Source: Acheta domesticus
Taxonomy: Eukaryota; Arthropoda; Insecta; Orthoptera; Gryllidae
DNA: 64,000 nt
Direction: 5' to 3'
Assembly (NCBI GenBank): GCA_031308135.1
Contig: JAHLJT010009436.1
Span: 139,770,303-139,834,302, forward strand
Part shown: positions 34,148 to 45,065 of the stretch, piece after piece
Numbering within the stretch: the first letter of the stretch is position 1
Layout of the letters: each line of letters begins with the position of its first letter
Translations under genes and position numbers: made by a program
The notes under the pieces: generated by a model
What the model saw: only the letters and a program-made list of their open reading frames with translations
Database searches by the model: none
What the model was told of the DNA's origin: nothing

Positions 34148-34340
34148 ATGGCCGAGGTGGCTAAGGGCATGTACCGACTCAGCGCACCGGGGCGAAGAGT
34201 CGCGTTGTCTCTCATATGTGTTGTCACGGAGGGCCTCGCGTTGTGTTGACCCCAGATAGAGAAGCCCGCAAGTGTTCCGGTGTACGGTCGAATATGCGTC
34301 CCATCGGGACGTAAAGGGTATCCGGCTGTTGGCTGGATGA
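34148..34340 (+). mobile_element. Possible tRNA-derived SINE, diverged
   Basis: TGGCCGAGGTGGCTAAGGGC at 34149 matches a tRNA-Leu/Ser-type A box region. ACTCAGCGC.CCGGGGCGAAGAGTCGCG follows at the spacing seen in the SINE heads at 39182 and 48760. The expected B box (GGTTCGAGTCC) is degraded or missing. The body continues to about 34330 with GTTCCGGTGTACGGTCGAAT and CCCATCGGGACG. Ends and duplication are not resolved. Confidence 0.5.
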
Positions 34341-34439
34341 AAGCCCTAGAAAAAAAATTCACAAAGAATTTCTACTATCTGCTTACATTGTTCCATCGTT
34401 TCAGACACTCCACGAACCTGCTGCATCCTTCAGTCTCCG

Positions 34440-34760
34440 ATGTCCGTGCTACCGCCAAGCTTTCTTTTCTTTAACAGGAACCGCGGTCACCCAACCCTCC
34501 ATCACTCCAGATGTCCTCGTCGCTCACCCCTTCCTCCCCCCCCCCGCCGTCTCGCCTCCAACACCCCAGCGCTTCCCTTCCTCGCCTGCTACCCATCTCT
34601 CTTTAGACGTCTCGTAACGCGACATGCGGAGACGCCTCCCGCATCCAGCTTGTCACTTGCGCCGCCCGACGACGGAAGAAAGGAAATACTACTCCCGTTT
34701 TTTACTCGCAGCGGCCCGGAGCGAGGGGAGAGCGAAAGATGTAATGGTGTTGCCCTTCTT
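34440..34760. other. GC-rich tract with poly-C
   Basis: C-rich block with a C8 run near 34537 and CpG-rich right half. The 145-codon frame across it has no domain. Confidence 0.45.
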
Positions 34761-34779
34761 GTGACGCTCGTAAAGTCAT

Positions 34780-35930
34780 TAAGAAAACCTGCTTTATATT
34801 TCTCCGTGTTAAACTCAAAAGCGTCACACGCTAACGAAAGCGTCTGTGGAAGGCGGGTGTGCGGACGGCGGTGTTAGCTAACGGGGGTGGATGTTTCGGG
34901 CGGAATGTGTTCGGAGGCGGCACTTCCAAAAAGAAGGGAAAGGAAGATGAAATAAAAACAAGAGTATTAAGTCGGGTCGGATGGCTTGAGCGCGAACACA
35001 CTCAGCTCTTCGTTGCGAATGGTCGCGAGACTTTCATCCGCTTTGGGTACGAACGTTCGTCTCGCAACATTCGTGTATGTTGACACGCCGAGGCCTTTTC
35101 GTTCAGTGGAACATCAATTGCGAGGCGGCTGCGTGAGAGTCTGTGACTAATGGGCTAGCTGAGAAACCCTCAGGGGTTAATAAAGGTAACAGTTTACACA
35201 CGAATAAACAAAAGTAGGCGAGTTAACGAATGAAGTTGAGAGTCCGGAACCGGAGCATCGTTTTCCGGGAGGCCTTTAGATTGGCGTGGTCCTAGCGTAG
35301 CAGATTTTCGTCACCCGAAGTAAAACTAGTTTTAATGATTTGGGAACTATCTGGATGAAAATGGTGGACGCCGACTACTCGGACCGGGCCGTTATCGTGG
35401 TCGGTTTCCTTTGGTCAGTAACAGGAGGGGGGTGCCGGGTCACGATACGAGCATATTTCTTCCTTCCCCGTTGTGTTCCCACTTCAGTGGCGATGCGTGA
35501 ATTGAAGTAACAGCCATGCACTGATATAGTTCAGTATAATCAGTGGTGGCTCGTAGGTTCAATATCAGCTCAAGCAATTTCGGCAAATTTCCTCCTAAAA
35601 ATTCAGCAATGCGTGAACAAGGTCGAAAGAATGCCGTTTACAATTAAAACTTACCATTAACGAAATTATGTGGTGGTAGATATATTTCTTAATTGTATTT
35701 GATGCCCCCGATTTCGTGCTAAGAGTTAAATAAGGCAAAGAAAACGTTTTCTTAAAATATTGGCTACCTCTTGGTGTGGGCTGTATCGCGAAGAGAAGAG
35801 TAGACGTAAGTGATTTAAATACCAACTTCCCTGTAACTACACTGCACTAACTTCAAATTATCCCCCCCCTCCAGTTCGTTTTGCCTAATTTACTGCGTCC
35901 CTTTCGCGAAGTTTCTCGAGAGCTCCCGAC
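34780..35930. other. Mixed intergenic DNA with one orphan transposon end
   Basis: At 35541 the sequence CAGTGGTGGCTCGTAGG resembles a hAT terminus, but no inverse partner or duplicate of the flanking AGTATAAT is visible. A short C-run lies at about 35864. Nothing else recognised. Confidence 0.4.
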
Positions 35931-36449
35931 TTCCAACCCCGCCCCGTGCGTCACGCGCTCAAGCTCTGCCACCGCAGTCGCGAAGGAAAACTTTCCGCCA
36001 CTCGCCCGTTTCCTGGGAAAACCTCGCATCCACGTCCTTCAAGCGGGCTTTATATTTTGTTCGCCACCATTTTTGTACCCCATCGTAAAACAATTTGTCA
36101 GACCCGCGCGCGGGCGCGCGCCAGCAATTTTTTTTTTTTTTTTTTTTTTTGCGAGCCGTCGCGGCCTCGTGTTGCGCACCAACCCGTGCGTCCCGCGCGT
36201 GCGCACGCCGTGTGCGCGGGCTAAACTGCTTTAGGAAACAATTTTTCTTTTTGCCGTCAATACAGGGGATGGGGGCGGGGCGGAGTGGCCGCGTGATGAA
36301 CGGCGGCCGCGATAAATTCCGTGCGCAGCGCTGCCGCGCCGTCCGTCGCCTGATCGCCCTCCTTCCGCTCGCTGCCCTACGCGCCTTTCCTGCGCCCTCT
36401 CGCGCCGCCGCGCCCTCCTCAGATCGAGGGCACGCGCGTGCGCAGGCGA
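35930..36449. other. CpG island with poly-T tract and GC-alternating stretch
   Basis: GC-rich DNA interrupted by a ~24-base T run at 36127-36150. It contains an alternating purine-pyrimidine stretch CCCGCGCGCGGGCGCGCGCC (36104-36123) of the kind that can adopt Z-DNA. The right end butts against the MITE at 36450. Overlapping frames on both strands are compositional. Confidence 0.55.
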
Positions 36450-36914
36450 AGGGGCTGTCCATAAATTACGTACCACAAATTTAGAGTATTTTGAATTCCC
36501 ACTCTCTCCTTTGAAACGTACGCTTGAACCCCCCTAAATAATTACGTAACGCTTGTGTCAATACCGTCCCACTCACAGTAAGTACAAATGTTTTATAAAG
36601 CAATATTTATTAATTTTATTTGTGTTATGTATTAAAACTTATGATAATTAAATTTAGAATTGATTTGTGATGCTGACTGCGTCTAACAATAAGACTGGAG
36701 AAAATTTATGAAAGAATATTTATTAAAATCAGTGAAAAAAGGATGCGTAGATGAGATAATTTCTGACACGCAATTTTTTCAGCAAATGTTGAAAATTTTA
36801 AAAAAAATTGCAACGTTAGGTAACACTAAATTAACATCCCCCTACCCCTATGTAACGCTGCCTAACACCCCCTTGCCTCCTCGTTAGCGTCACGTAATTT
36901 ATGGACGGTCCTTT
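36450..36914. mobile_element. MITE with GTCCATAAATTACGT terminal repeats
   Basis: The left end GGGGCTGTCCATAAATTACGT and the right end, inverse of AAAGGACCGTCCATAAATTACG, share a perfect 15-base core. Subterminal CGTAACGC motifs lie near both ends. The interior is AT-rich and non-coding. Elements with this terminus occur in many animal genomes as DNA transposon relics; the superfamily is not assignable here because the target duplication is not clear. Confidence 0.82.
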
Positions 36915-39020
36915 CTGGACACATTTTGCCATTGAACTTTTTGTAAATGTAACAATGTAATTGATCTATCTATTTGGTCTATATATGACACATTTTACTA
37001 GTAAATAAAGTCTAATTTACTGCTTCTCTTAGAGTGAGGGATACTTGTTTTATATTTTATGAATATCCTGAAGCACGTCATATTTTTTAATACGATTTTT
37101 ACTCTTATTCATCAATATTATAAGAAATTTACAAAATTAAGAAAAAGAATAGACGATGGTTTAATGGTACTGAATTCCTCATATGTATCCATATTCCATC
37201 TTCAACGTCTGGAAAACCAGCCCAATTCCTTAGCCATCTTCCTCCTAGAGAACAGCACAAAAATTCACTTTTTAATCTAATTTTACCCTTAGTACTCAAT
37301 TTAAGATTTTCAATTACGTCCTCCAACCAAACTTAACCTTAAATTACCATTCCCAAGCATCAGAACCAAGCTTTATTTGTTAGTCGCAGAAGTGTTCAAT
37401 TTGGATTCCTTTTGCAGCGACTGAATTGTTATACTAATTGGTTTTATGATATTTACTCATCTTTTAGTATAAAACTGATCATAAGTTTACTTTGGTGAGA
37501 ATTGAAAAATACCTACATCCCCCGCATTGTTTTATGAGCTTTTAAATTTCCAAGGGAATTTGTTTGGCTACTTTAATCATCGTTAAGTAGAATGTTATGT
37601 ACGCACATGCTTTGTTCCATTTCTTGTAAACTCTTTCAATTTTACCCATATTTTGCTGACTCTCCTCTCTCGCCCAGTACGTTCTATTACCTCGCATCTC
37701 CGCATCTCAAACTGACTTAATTTTTACTGCGACGATAGGTACCTAGTGAGTGGTAGGTGGTCCTTTTGTAGACCAGTGCATAGTCGTTGTTACGCTATGG
37801 AATTCAACACCCTTTCGCCTCATTTTCTATATCGTTCTCACCCCTGCTGTGCGTTCTGTGCCACGTGTGCAGTTCTGCTTCACCCCTTTGCCGAATGCCT
37901 TGCCGACCACCGTTAAACAAACCCCTTCCCAAGCCTTCCTGTGCGGCGCGACACAGCAGCGCGACTCGACCGTTGCCACACACCGAGCCGAACGGTTCAC
38001 TGATTTGTGCCGTGTCGGCGATGTAGCAATCTGACTGAATTTCTCGGATGGTTACACGCGCGGTGGGTGGCTGTTGGATTGGCATTTGAATAAATATGTT
38101 GTAGCCGCCTCCCCTCTTTTATGTATCCCCTTGGTTACGATACGCGCTATTTGTCATTTTATGCAGTTAAACAAAAAAGGCTGTGAAACATGTTGAGCTG
38201 TTTTTTTTTCAAACCCTGCGCAGTATTGCAGCGTACAAAAATATTACTGGTTTGGTCTGCTTTATTGCTGCAAACTATTGAAAATTCATACTACGCTATC
38301 CAATGAACGAGCCTATTCAAACATTTGAAGGAATAACGTTAATATGGACCCTAGAGCGCTTTGGAAATGATTTCTCCTGCACGAGAATGCCAGGAAATGA
38401 CGTAGGTGCATGTATTTCGCGAAAAGTGATGTTTATTATGTTTCGCAGAATTGTACTGTAGAGTATGCCTCTGCTAAATAATACAGAGAATTTCGAAGCC
38501 CGTTGAGCACCTCAGTACCATATATTTGTTATTAGTTTTCCAGTTCAAGCAGAAGGTGGATTTAAAGTACGATTCTCAACATGCAGTGTCTCACCTTTCA
38601 ATATCTGATTTGTAAATACCTAACTTTCGAACTTGTTGGTGCTGTAAGATGTAAATTACACGAAGAGAAATGTCTCTTAAATATACAAAATGAATTACTT
38701 AACTATTCTTGTGAGATTATACATTTCTTGATAAATCACGTTACTTCTAAAATGTCTTTCTTACTTTCAGTTCTTCCATCAATGTTTTTCCTACTGCCTA
38801 CCCTTATTTCAATAATAAAAACAACCGCTCAAATGCCTTGAAGCCATTGCGCTCTCGCAGTTCTGCAGAATATACCATTATATTCGTTCTAGCGGAAAAC
38901 GCTTTTAAGGTGGTCGAGAACATGTGACAGTCAGTGGGAGCAGAGAGGAGCAAGGACGGCAAGAATCACGCATGGGGTGGTTCCTTGATAACTTAACCTC
39001 TCTGTTAGGCCGACCCGAGT
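36915..39020. other. AT-rich intergenic DNA with a moderate GC patch
   Basis: A moderately GC-rich patch at 37840-38060 carries two overlapping frames without domains. The rest is AT-rich and featureless to my reading. Confidence 0.45.
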
Positions 39021-39034
39021 TCAGGAGGGAGTTT

Positions 39035-39268
39035 TTTTGTTTGATTTTTTAACGTCGCATCAACATCTAGGTCATTAGCGACCACTATTTGGTTTACCGT
39101 AATATTAACTGTGGAGATGGTATGTTAGATGGTATGTTAGGGTGATGATAGGGGATGAAAGGACGAACACAAATACAACCATGCCCGAGGCGGGACTCGA
39201 ACCCGCGACCCTTCAGTCCGAGATCGCTACGACACTACTGTCTTAACGATCTCGGCCACCGGGGATCG
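39035..39268 (-). mobile_element. tRNA-derived SINE with 14-bp target duplication
   Basis: Reading the minus strand, a tRNA-like head (39182-39268) has an A box within GGTGGCCGAGATCG and a B box GGTTCGAGTCCCGC. A body follows, then a tail containing GCTAATGACCTAGATGTTGA and GCGACGTTAAAAAATC. It is flanked by TCAGGAGGGAGTTT (39021-39034) and TCAGGCGAGAGTTT (39269-39282), 12 of 14 matching, as expected for LINE-driven insertion. The tail motif AATGACCTAG..GTTGA is also present in the family R copy at 46850. The A and B boxes would allow RNA polymerase III transcription. It is not a functional tRNA. Confidence 0.92.
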
Positions 39269-39282
39269 TCAGGCGAGAGTTT

Positions 39283-39710
39283 GAGTAGCGTTAATATAGG
39301 CGGAGACGAATGTTGCGATGTCGATTTTCATGTAAGGCATACACGATTTTACAATGTGGTAGGGGGTGAGGTAGCCAATCGTATCACATATTATGAACAT
39401 CGCATCCATAGTCATTAAATGGTAATTATGTGATCGTGATCAGAACGATCCTTCATACAAGGACAGGCGAAGGGAAATCACCTCTATGATCTACTCAGGA
39501 AAGAGGGGGGGGATAAACAGGCGTAAGCCATGATCGCCCTACAAGTGCCAAAGAAATCGAAGGCAAATTGCTGCTGTGATTACTTCCCGAAGGATGAGGA
39601 AGATATTAAGTCATAAACCTATCAAGGACGCTCACCGTGTCAGTAATATGTGCGGCACTCAGCAGTCATCACAAGCAAACGGAATGTAATTCCTAATGCC
39701 AAATGAGCAA
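39283..39710. other. Intergenic DNA, nothing recognised
   Basis: About 430 bp of mixed composition between the SINE and the hAT element. Confidence 0.4.
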
Positions 39711-39718
39711 CTACGAAC

Positions 39719-40094
39719 TAGGGATGCAACATCGACAAAACAAGGATGTTGGGTCGGTGTATTTTTATGATCGATTTTTAAATAGGTTCACATGGGCGAG
39801 GGAGTCATTTTATTTCACGGTGGTCGTGTTTCTCAATTTATAATTGAGATTTAGCTGATGACACGACGTCAAATATTTATCAGAACAATTAACAAAACTT
39901 TTTATCTGATCGTATAGTACAAAAATAACGTATTACATTTACCAATAAAAATCGACTACCTTATTTTTCACCCTTGGTCACTTTGGTGTGTATAATTTCA
40001 ATTTAAGAATATCTGAAAATCAACTACAAATACATCGATGTTTTTATAAAAATATCGATGTTTTGAAAACATCGACATCGATGTCACAACTCTA
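39719..40094. mobile_element. Non-autonomous hAT-like element, 376 bp
   Basis: It starts TAGGGATGCAACATCGA and ends as the inverse of TAGAGTTGTGACATCGA (12 of 17 matching), with the perfect 8-bp duplication CTACGAAC (39711-39718 and 40095-40102). The target fits the nTnnnnAn pattern known for Ac-type hAT elements, unlike the TA-centred targets of family 1. The right subterminal region repeats ATCGATGTT and its inverse several times, a layout typical of transposase-binding sites. No coding capacity. Confidence 0.9.
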
Positions 40095-40156
40095 CTACGA
40101 ACGTCCCACACATGGAAATGCCGAGAGGCGTGTGCACTTGGAGAATCCGTCTACGC

Positions 40157-40894
40157 CAGGGGTTTTCAAACTTTTGACTTAAACGAATCATCCTCCGGCT
40201 CTCCTAAACATCCCAACAAAAAGTTTCAAATATATGAGTTAATACACGCCTACTAAATATTCAACACAAATGAGTGATATAATAGGCTAAGTGATATAAA
40301 GGACTTGCCAGGTTCAATTAATCCACTATTAATTAGTAAAATAAATCGTATACATTACACACATCATTTAGTATGATAGTACAAAATTCATAGATGACAC
40401 AAGGATTAAAGGAAATCAAATCTAAAAATCAGTTAATAGATCACCGCGACACCCCTACCATATTGCCGCGACGCCCCTACTATAGGGCCGCGACGCCCCT
40501 ACCATAGTGCCGCGACGCCCCTACCATAGTGCCGCGACGCCCCTACCATATTGTCGCGACGCCTCTACCATATTGTCGCGACGCCCCTACCATATTGCCG
40601 CGACGCCCCTACCATATTGCCGCGACGCCCCTACTATAGGGCCGCGACGCCCCTACCATAGTGCCGCGACGCCCCTACCATAGTGCCGCGACGCCCCTAC
40701 CGTAGGGCCGCGACGCCCCTACCGTATTGCCGCGACGCCCCTACCATATTGCCGCGACCTGCCGCGACGCCCCTACCATATTGTCGCGACGCCTCTACCA
40801 TATTGTCGCGACGCCCCTACCATATTGTCGCGACGTCTCTACCATAGTGCCGCGACGCCCCTGGGAGCCGCGACGCACAGTTTGAAAACCCCTG
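40157..40894. mobile_element. Non-autonomous hAT-like element carrying a minisatellite, 738 bp
   Basis: It starts CAGGGGTTTTCAAACT and ends with the exact inverse (16-bp perfect terminal repeats). The flanking duplications are GTCTACGC (40149-40156) and GTCTACGT (40895-40902). The target has TA at the centre. More than half of the element is a 22-bp minisatellite. It lies 62 bp from the hAT element on its left and against a CpG island on its right. No transposase frame. Confidence 0.94.
40444..40873. repeat. 22-bp minisatellite inside a hAT element, ~19 copies
   Basis: The unit CCGCGACGCCCCTACCATA plus a variable three-base spacer (TTG, GTG, GGG) is repeated about 19 times. Ordered variants such as GTCGCGACGCCTCTACC recur 230 bp apart (40552 and 40782), showing that blocks of several units were duplicated together. 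The right terminal repeat of the transposon continues the same CGTCGCGG theme, so the array probably grew from subterminal sequence. Confidence 0.95.
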
Positions 40895-40902
40895 GTCTAC
40901 GT

Positions 40903-41165
40903 ACGCGCTGATGCCGTCGCGTCGCGTCGCGTCGTCGCATTGTCGCGCGGCATAATGGCGCAGCCGGCCGCCTCCTTTGCACCGCGGCGACCCCGCGCTC
41001 GTTTCCATTGCAAAGCGCGCCCGGGCGCATCCGGTGCGGCGCGGCGCGGCGCGGCGCGGCGCGGCGACACACGGTGCAGCGTAGACGACGACGACGCCAA
41101 GAGCGCGATTGCCTGGCGATTGCCTGTCCCGTGCGGCTCTTTTCCCTCCGGCGCATTTTGGATTC
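40903..41165. other. CpG island with CGTCG and GCGGC short repeats
   Basis: GC-rich block with a short GCGTC series near 40917-40935 and about six GCGGC units near 41036-41066. Open frames on both strands come from composition and repeats. Confidence 0.6.
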
Positions 41166-41169
41166 CGGC

Positions 41170-44020
41170 AGCGTTTCGAGCAGGAGTTTTCTGCTGGGAG
41201 GTACTCTTAAAATGAGGGACTGTGCATTTTTTTTAGGTCGTAATGTTCTTCAATAAGAACATGAAATAGGTGAAGCTGTGATTTTATAAAGAAAATATTA
41301 CATTTTATGTATTTGCCATTTTAAGGTCGGATTAATTCGAGTTTTGCCAACTAGCCATCCGTGACATGTGTCCGCTAATATGTGATTGATGATTGGTAGT
41401 AATAGAGAAAAATAATAATAAAGATGGTAATATAAGTACGAGGGGTTCTGAAATAATTGGTCTAAGAAGCTCTAACCCAATCAACTAGTATTCAGTGAGA
41501 TTATCTGGGGGCAAAATTACTTTTATAAATGAATGGAACGAATGGACAAACGAAACGCCAAGCATATTGCAGCGACTATTCCACTCGTGAAATTAAAAAC
41601 CAATAGTATTTAACTATATGTACGAAATGCCCCAATCAGGGCTGTGTATTTCAAAAAGTTTATCGTTTGATCTATCTGATTTTTCTTACCGCTTCTTCCT
41701 TCTGGGCAATCATACGCAGTGACGCTAGGTCGAAGACCAATAAACCGCGTATGTAATATAATATAACCTCTTGGATTTTAAAATAGCTTTCAGTTATTTT
41801 CAAATTTCAATATTTTAACTTCGTTGGACATAATTCCATTCGTTGAATAGTCCTACTAAATACTAGTCGTGCTTTGTAAATTCTCAGATAAATCCCCTCC
41901 TCGCTTCGCGTGTCGGGGATTTACTGACAAATTCCAGGGCACTCATAGTTTTAGGTATGATACTATTCTCACTGGTTCGCTTAATAAGTTGGCTTAAGTT
42001 AAATGCATATCTTTGTGATTAGATATTGAAACTCCCATAAATTTTCGTTAACGTCGTGAAGTGGTAAGTTTAAAAGAACTTGCGTTGGACAACCAACACG
42101 TGCGAAAATGAAATAATTTTTTCTATGATTTAGAGGTTTCTGATTTACTCTAATACATTGTGTTTAAATATGGTATAAATTATGGGCTTTTAGTTCCTCT
42201 TCAAGAAAAATAGACTTTTCAGGATTTGAAATACATTCATTTTTTTTCTTGAAATACATTTGAAATACACTTGAAATACATTTCAAGTTTTTAATGAAAC
42301 TTGATCCGTAATTAAAAATCACATCTGAGGCAGTCGTATATCCTTTTTTTTCTGTATTTGAAAGTTCTTTCAGATGGGTTCTCTCGAATGAAACTCAACA
42401 GTTTCATGCGAAGTGACGAACTCAGTGAAAAGGAAACGACCTTAATAGATGGTTGTAAAAATTAAGTCTATCCGATGAACAAAGCTCGAAATTTAGAGAA
42501 GGACCATATTTTGAATTGTACGTATAGCAAATTACGTTATATTCAGTGTAGTAAATTGACGAACGACGCTCAAGAGTAATACAAGAATTTAGATACTATC
42601 AGGTGTGTCCGGAAGATGTGTAAATTTTCTTGATTAATCCTCAGCTTCATAACATGATCAGAGTAGGCAAATGAGCTAATATGTTGTCATTTATAAATGC
42701 CGAACTTTATTCTTCGAAGGGGTATCATGCATGCATATAAATTTTCAGAAGAAAAAAATTAAGATTATTGTTAGATATATTTCAGAATTGTTTTCTCTTA
42801 GTTCAATAAACAAAGGCACTTTCTTGGTCAAGAAAGGGGAAGTGAGAACGTATAAATTAAGTAAATATCAAAATTTAAATATGGAAGTAATTCAAAACTC
42901 TAAAATTAAAATGAAGTTCGTAAAATTTCCTTGATTGCAAGGTTCTTCATAGCATTCTCACGTTTTTAGGTCTCGTTTGTACATCACATCTCGTGTTATT
43001 CTGATCGAGGTTATCTTTAATAATACAAGTGAGTGACCTTAAACTAACCATAAAAGTTTATCTGCTCGTTGCCAACTTGGGTTTTTTGTATCTTTCGTAG
43101 ACCTTCGTGCGTGTAAATCACGCATATAAGCCTTGTGCGTGTCTCACCTCTTGAGATTCGCGAGATTTTCCCACAGATTCGCAACGGACTAGCAAGCTGA
43201 GAGAACTTGCTCCGTCAGGTAGCATGCAGTCGTTTATGTTCACAAGCAGGAAAGTGGAATTTAAGCAGTTAGTAAGCAAGACTTGACGACAAGAAAGTTA
43301 ATCTTGTGTCAGCAAAAAATATTTTCAACTGTTTAAGTTGTCTCGTATTAGATCAAAAAACGTATTTTTGCTTATAAACGTAAAGCGCTACCCGACCGTT
43401 CAGGTATTTGGACTTTTCCCTTACCATTGCGTGCACTCCCACGGTCTTGTTGTTCAAACACTTTAAGTAAATAATTGATGTTGACGACCTGTGAGAAAGG
43501 CATATGGATATACAATTTCTACTTGCATACCAATTAGTGATTTAAAAGAACAATGTGAAACAACGAAATCATCTTGTTTCATGACACTAAAACTAATTTT
43601 CAAGAGTTTAATATTACACTGCACTTACGCTCTCTTAAAATACTTCATCGTACTCGGAGAAGGGTTGGTTGCATTGAAAAAGAAAGTCTTAAAAGTTAAA
43701 ACTGTGCAATTATGAAACTTTCAACCTATGTACAATTGTAAAACACTAAAGTCAATTCGCAATAAAATATAATACTATTATATTTAATGATATTAAAATA
43801 AACGACTTTTGAAAGATGTCATTTTCAAAAGGTAACTAAGAAAGAAAAACACAGCAAGAGAGACAAAAATGAAATAACACAAGCGATTGGATTTGTTAAT
43901 TTAGTGTTGATGCAGTGACATCTGAGATGTTAAATGCTAATGTCTAAATATCTGCAAGACATTTCTTGGAGAAATGATAAAATCTTTATTCCAGTTGATC
44001 TTTACTCGTAAGTATCCGTT
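41170..44020. other. Long AT-rich intergenic DNA
   Basis: About 2.9 kb of AT-rich sequence. Repeated GAAATACA units near 42228-42284 form a short degenerate direct repeat. No gene, terminal-repeat pair or RNA gene seen. Confidence 0.5.
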
Positions 44021-44496
44021 CTAATCAGTGGGAGCACGATCCGGCAAGTTACAGCAATTGGATGGAGAATGGGGGATGGAGAATGTCGACGTCGTTGCTG
44101 CAACCGCCGCTACCTTCGCCAACACCAAATATGCATTGCAACGGTCAGCATCCTCATCGCTGCCATCATTCCCGTCATCATTCCTGAGGACCACACACTG
44201 CCACGACTCACATCCACGACAACATCCACTGCCATCACCCGCGCCACTACTGCCGTTAGCCCATCTCTGCCACCGTCGCATGACCGCCCTCGCCTCTCAC
44301 CCAAGGGCAGATTCATCCGATCGCTTTGAAGGGGCCACCATAAACGTTAAATAATAAACATTTGTTATATTGTATATTATTTTTGTATTATATATATATA
44401 TATATATGATACTCTACAATATTATTTTTAAATAATTCTAACATAAAGAAATACATAAATCAATTTTGCCAAATAAAGGAAGGTAACAAACTAAAA
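44021..44496. other. Moderate-GC patch and (TA)n tract
   Basis: A patch at 44080-44330 carries CCA/TCA-type trinucleotide-like sequence with open frames in several phases. A (TA)8 run lies near 44392-44407. No domain or signal. Confidence 0.45.
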
Positions 44497-44504
44497 CTCT
44501 AGAC

Positions 44505-44749
44505 CAGAGGTGTCAAGGTCTTCTACTGGTGGCTGTGGCACGCGTCGTAGCACCTTAGCATGCCACGAGCTTCTCTAGTCAACTGGCGTCGGGAAAGGGA
44601 ACTATTACACGAGTAGAAGTAACCCCTCCGTTTTGCAATAGTGATGGCGTTGTCTTTGGTGGCGGGGTGATGAACTTCATGGAGGAGCGATTTCGTCGTG
44701 GCACTCGTGCCACGGACTCCCGCTCGTGGCATCGACCTTGACAACACTG
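44505..44749 (-). mobile_element. hAT-like MITE family 1, copy D (245 bp, inverted)
   Basis: In the opposite orientation to copies A-C. The left end is CAGAGGTGTCAAGGTC and the right end is the inverse of CAGTGTTGTCAAGGTC. It has the perfect 8-bp duplication CTCTAGAC (44497-44504 and 44750-44757). Internal blocks match the other copies in reverse. It is the longest of the four, the extra length lying near the CACGAGCGGGAGTCCG segment that copy A lacks. Confidence 0.95.
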
Positions 44750-44756
44750 CTCTAGA

Positions 44757-44810
44757 CATTTTTGGGGGGGGCGTGGCCCCCATGCCCCTCAGACCCTGGA
44801 TCCGCCACTG
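44757..44810 (-). mobile_element. Solo end of a DNA transposon
   Basis: Read on the minus strand this is CAGTGGCGGATCCAGGG followed by a G- and C-rich stretch, a terminus shared by many animal DNA transposons. Only one end is found. It abuts the right duplication of MITE copy D. A related solo end is at about 6750-6785. Confidence 0.55.
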
Positions 44811-44859
44811 CTCTCCTCTCCTGTCTTCGCCAAGAGTTGTGGTGGGTATGTGGGGAAAA

Positions 44860-45065
44860 TATCCAGGCGAGGTCGATCCTCGCCCCAACCGCCGCTAAGG
44901 CGCTATGCGTCGGCGCCGGTCGGGTCGGAGGTCCATCAGTTAGCGGAAGCGAAATTAATTTCAGCCTAACGAGAAATCCGATAGACCGAGAGCGACCCTC
45001 GATTTTATCGCGCTGGCAGCAGAGCGAGCCGTTCCGGCGTCGCTCAGGGTTCGCTTACTGAGTGA
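44860..45065. other. CpG-rich island
   Basis: GC-rich block following the solo transposon end, with an internal AATTAATTTCAGCCTAAC stretch. No gene signal. Confidence 0.45.

Noticed and set aside
35541..35850. Complete hAT element starting CAGTGGTGGCTCG
   Set aside because: No inverse terminus and no copy of the flanking AGTATAAT downstream; at most a solo end.
39182..39268. Functional minus-strand tRNA gene
   Set aside because: A and B boxes are present, but the unit continues into a SINE body and tail and has a 14-bp target duplication. Acceptor and anticodon stems are not convincingly paired.
40444..40873. CRISPR-like array
   Set aside because: The repeats are adjacent 22-bp units without unique spacers, inside a eukaryotic hAT element. 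It is a minisatellite.
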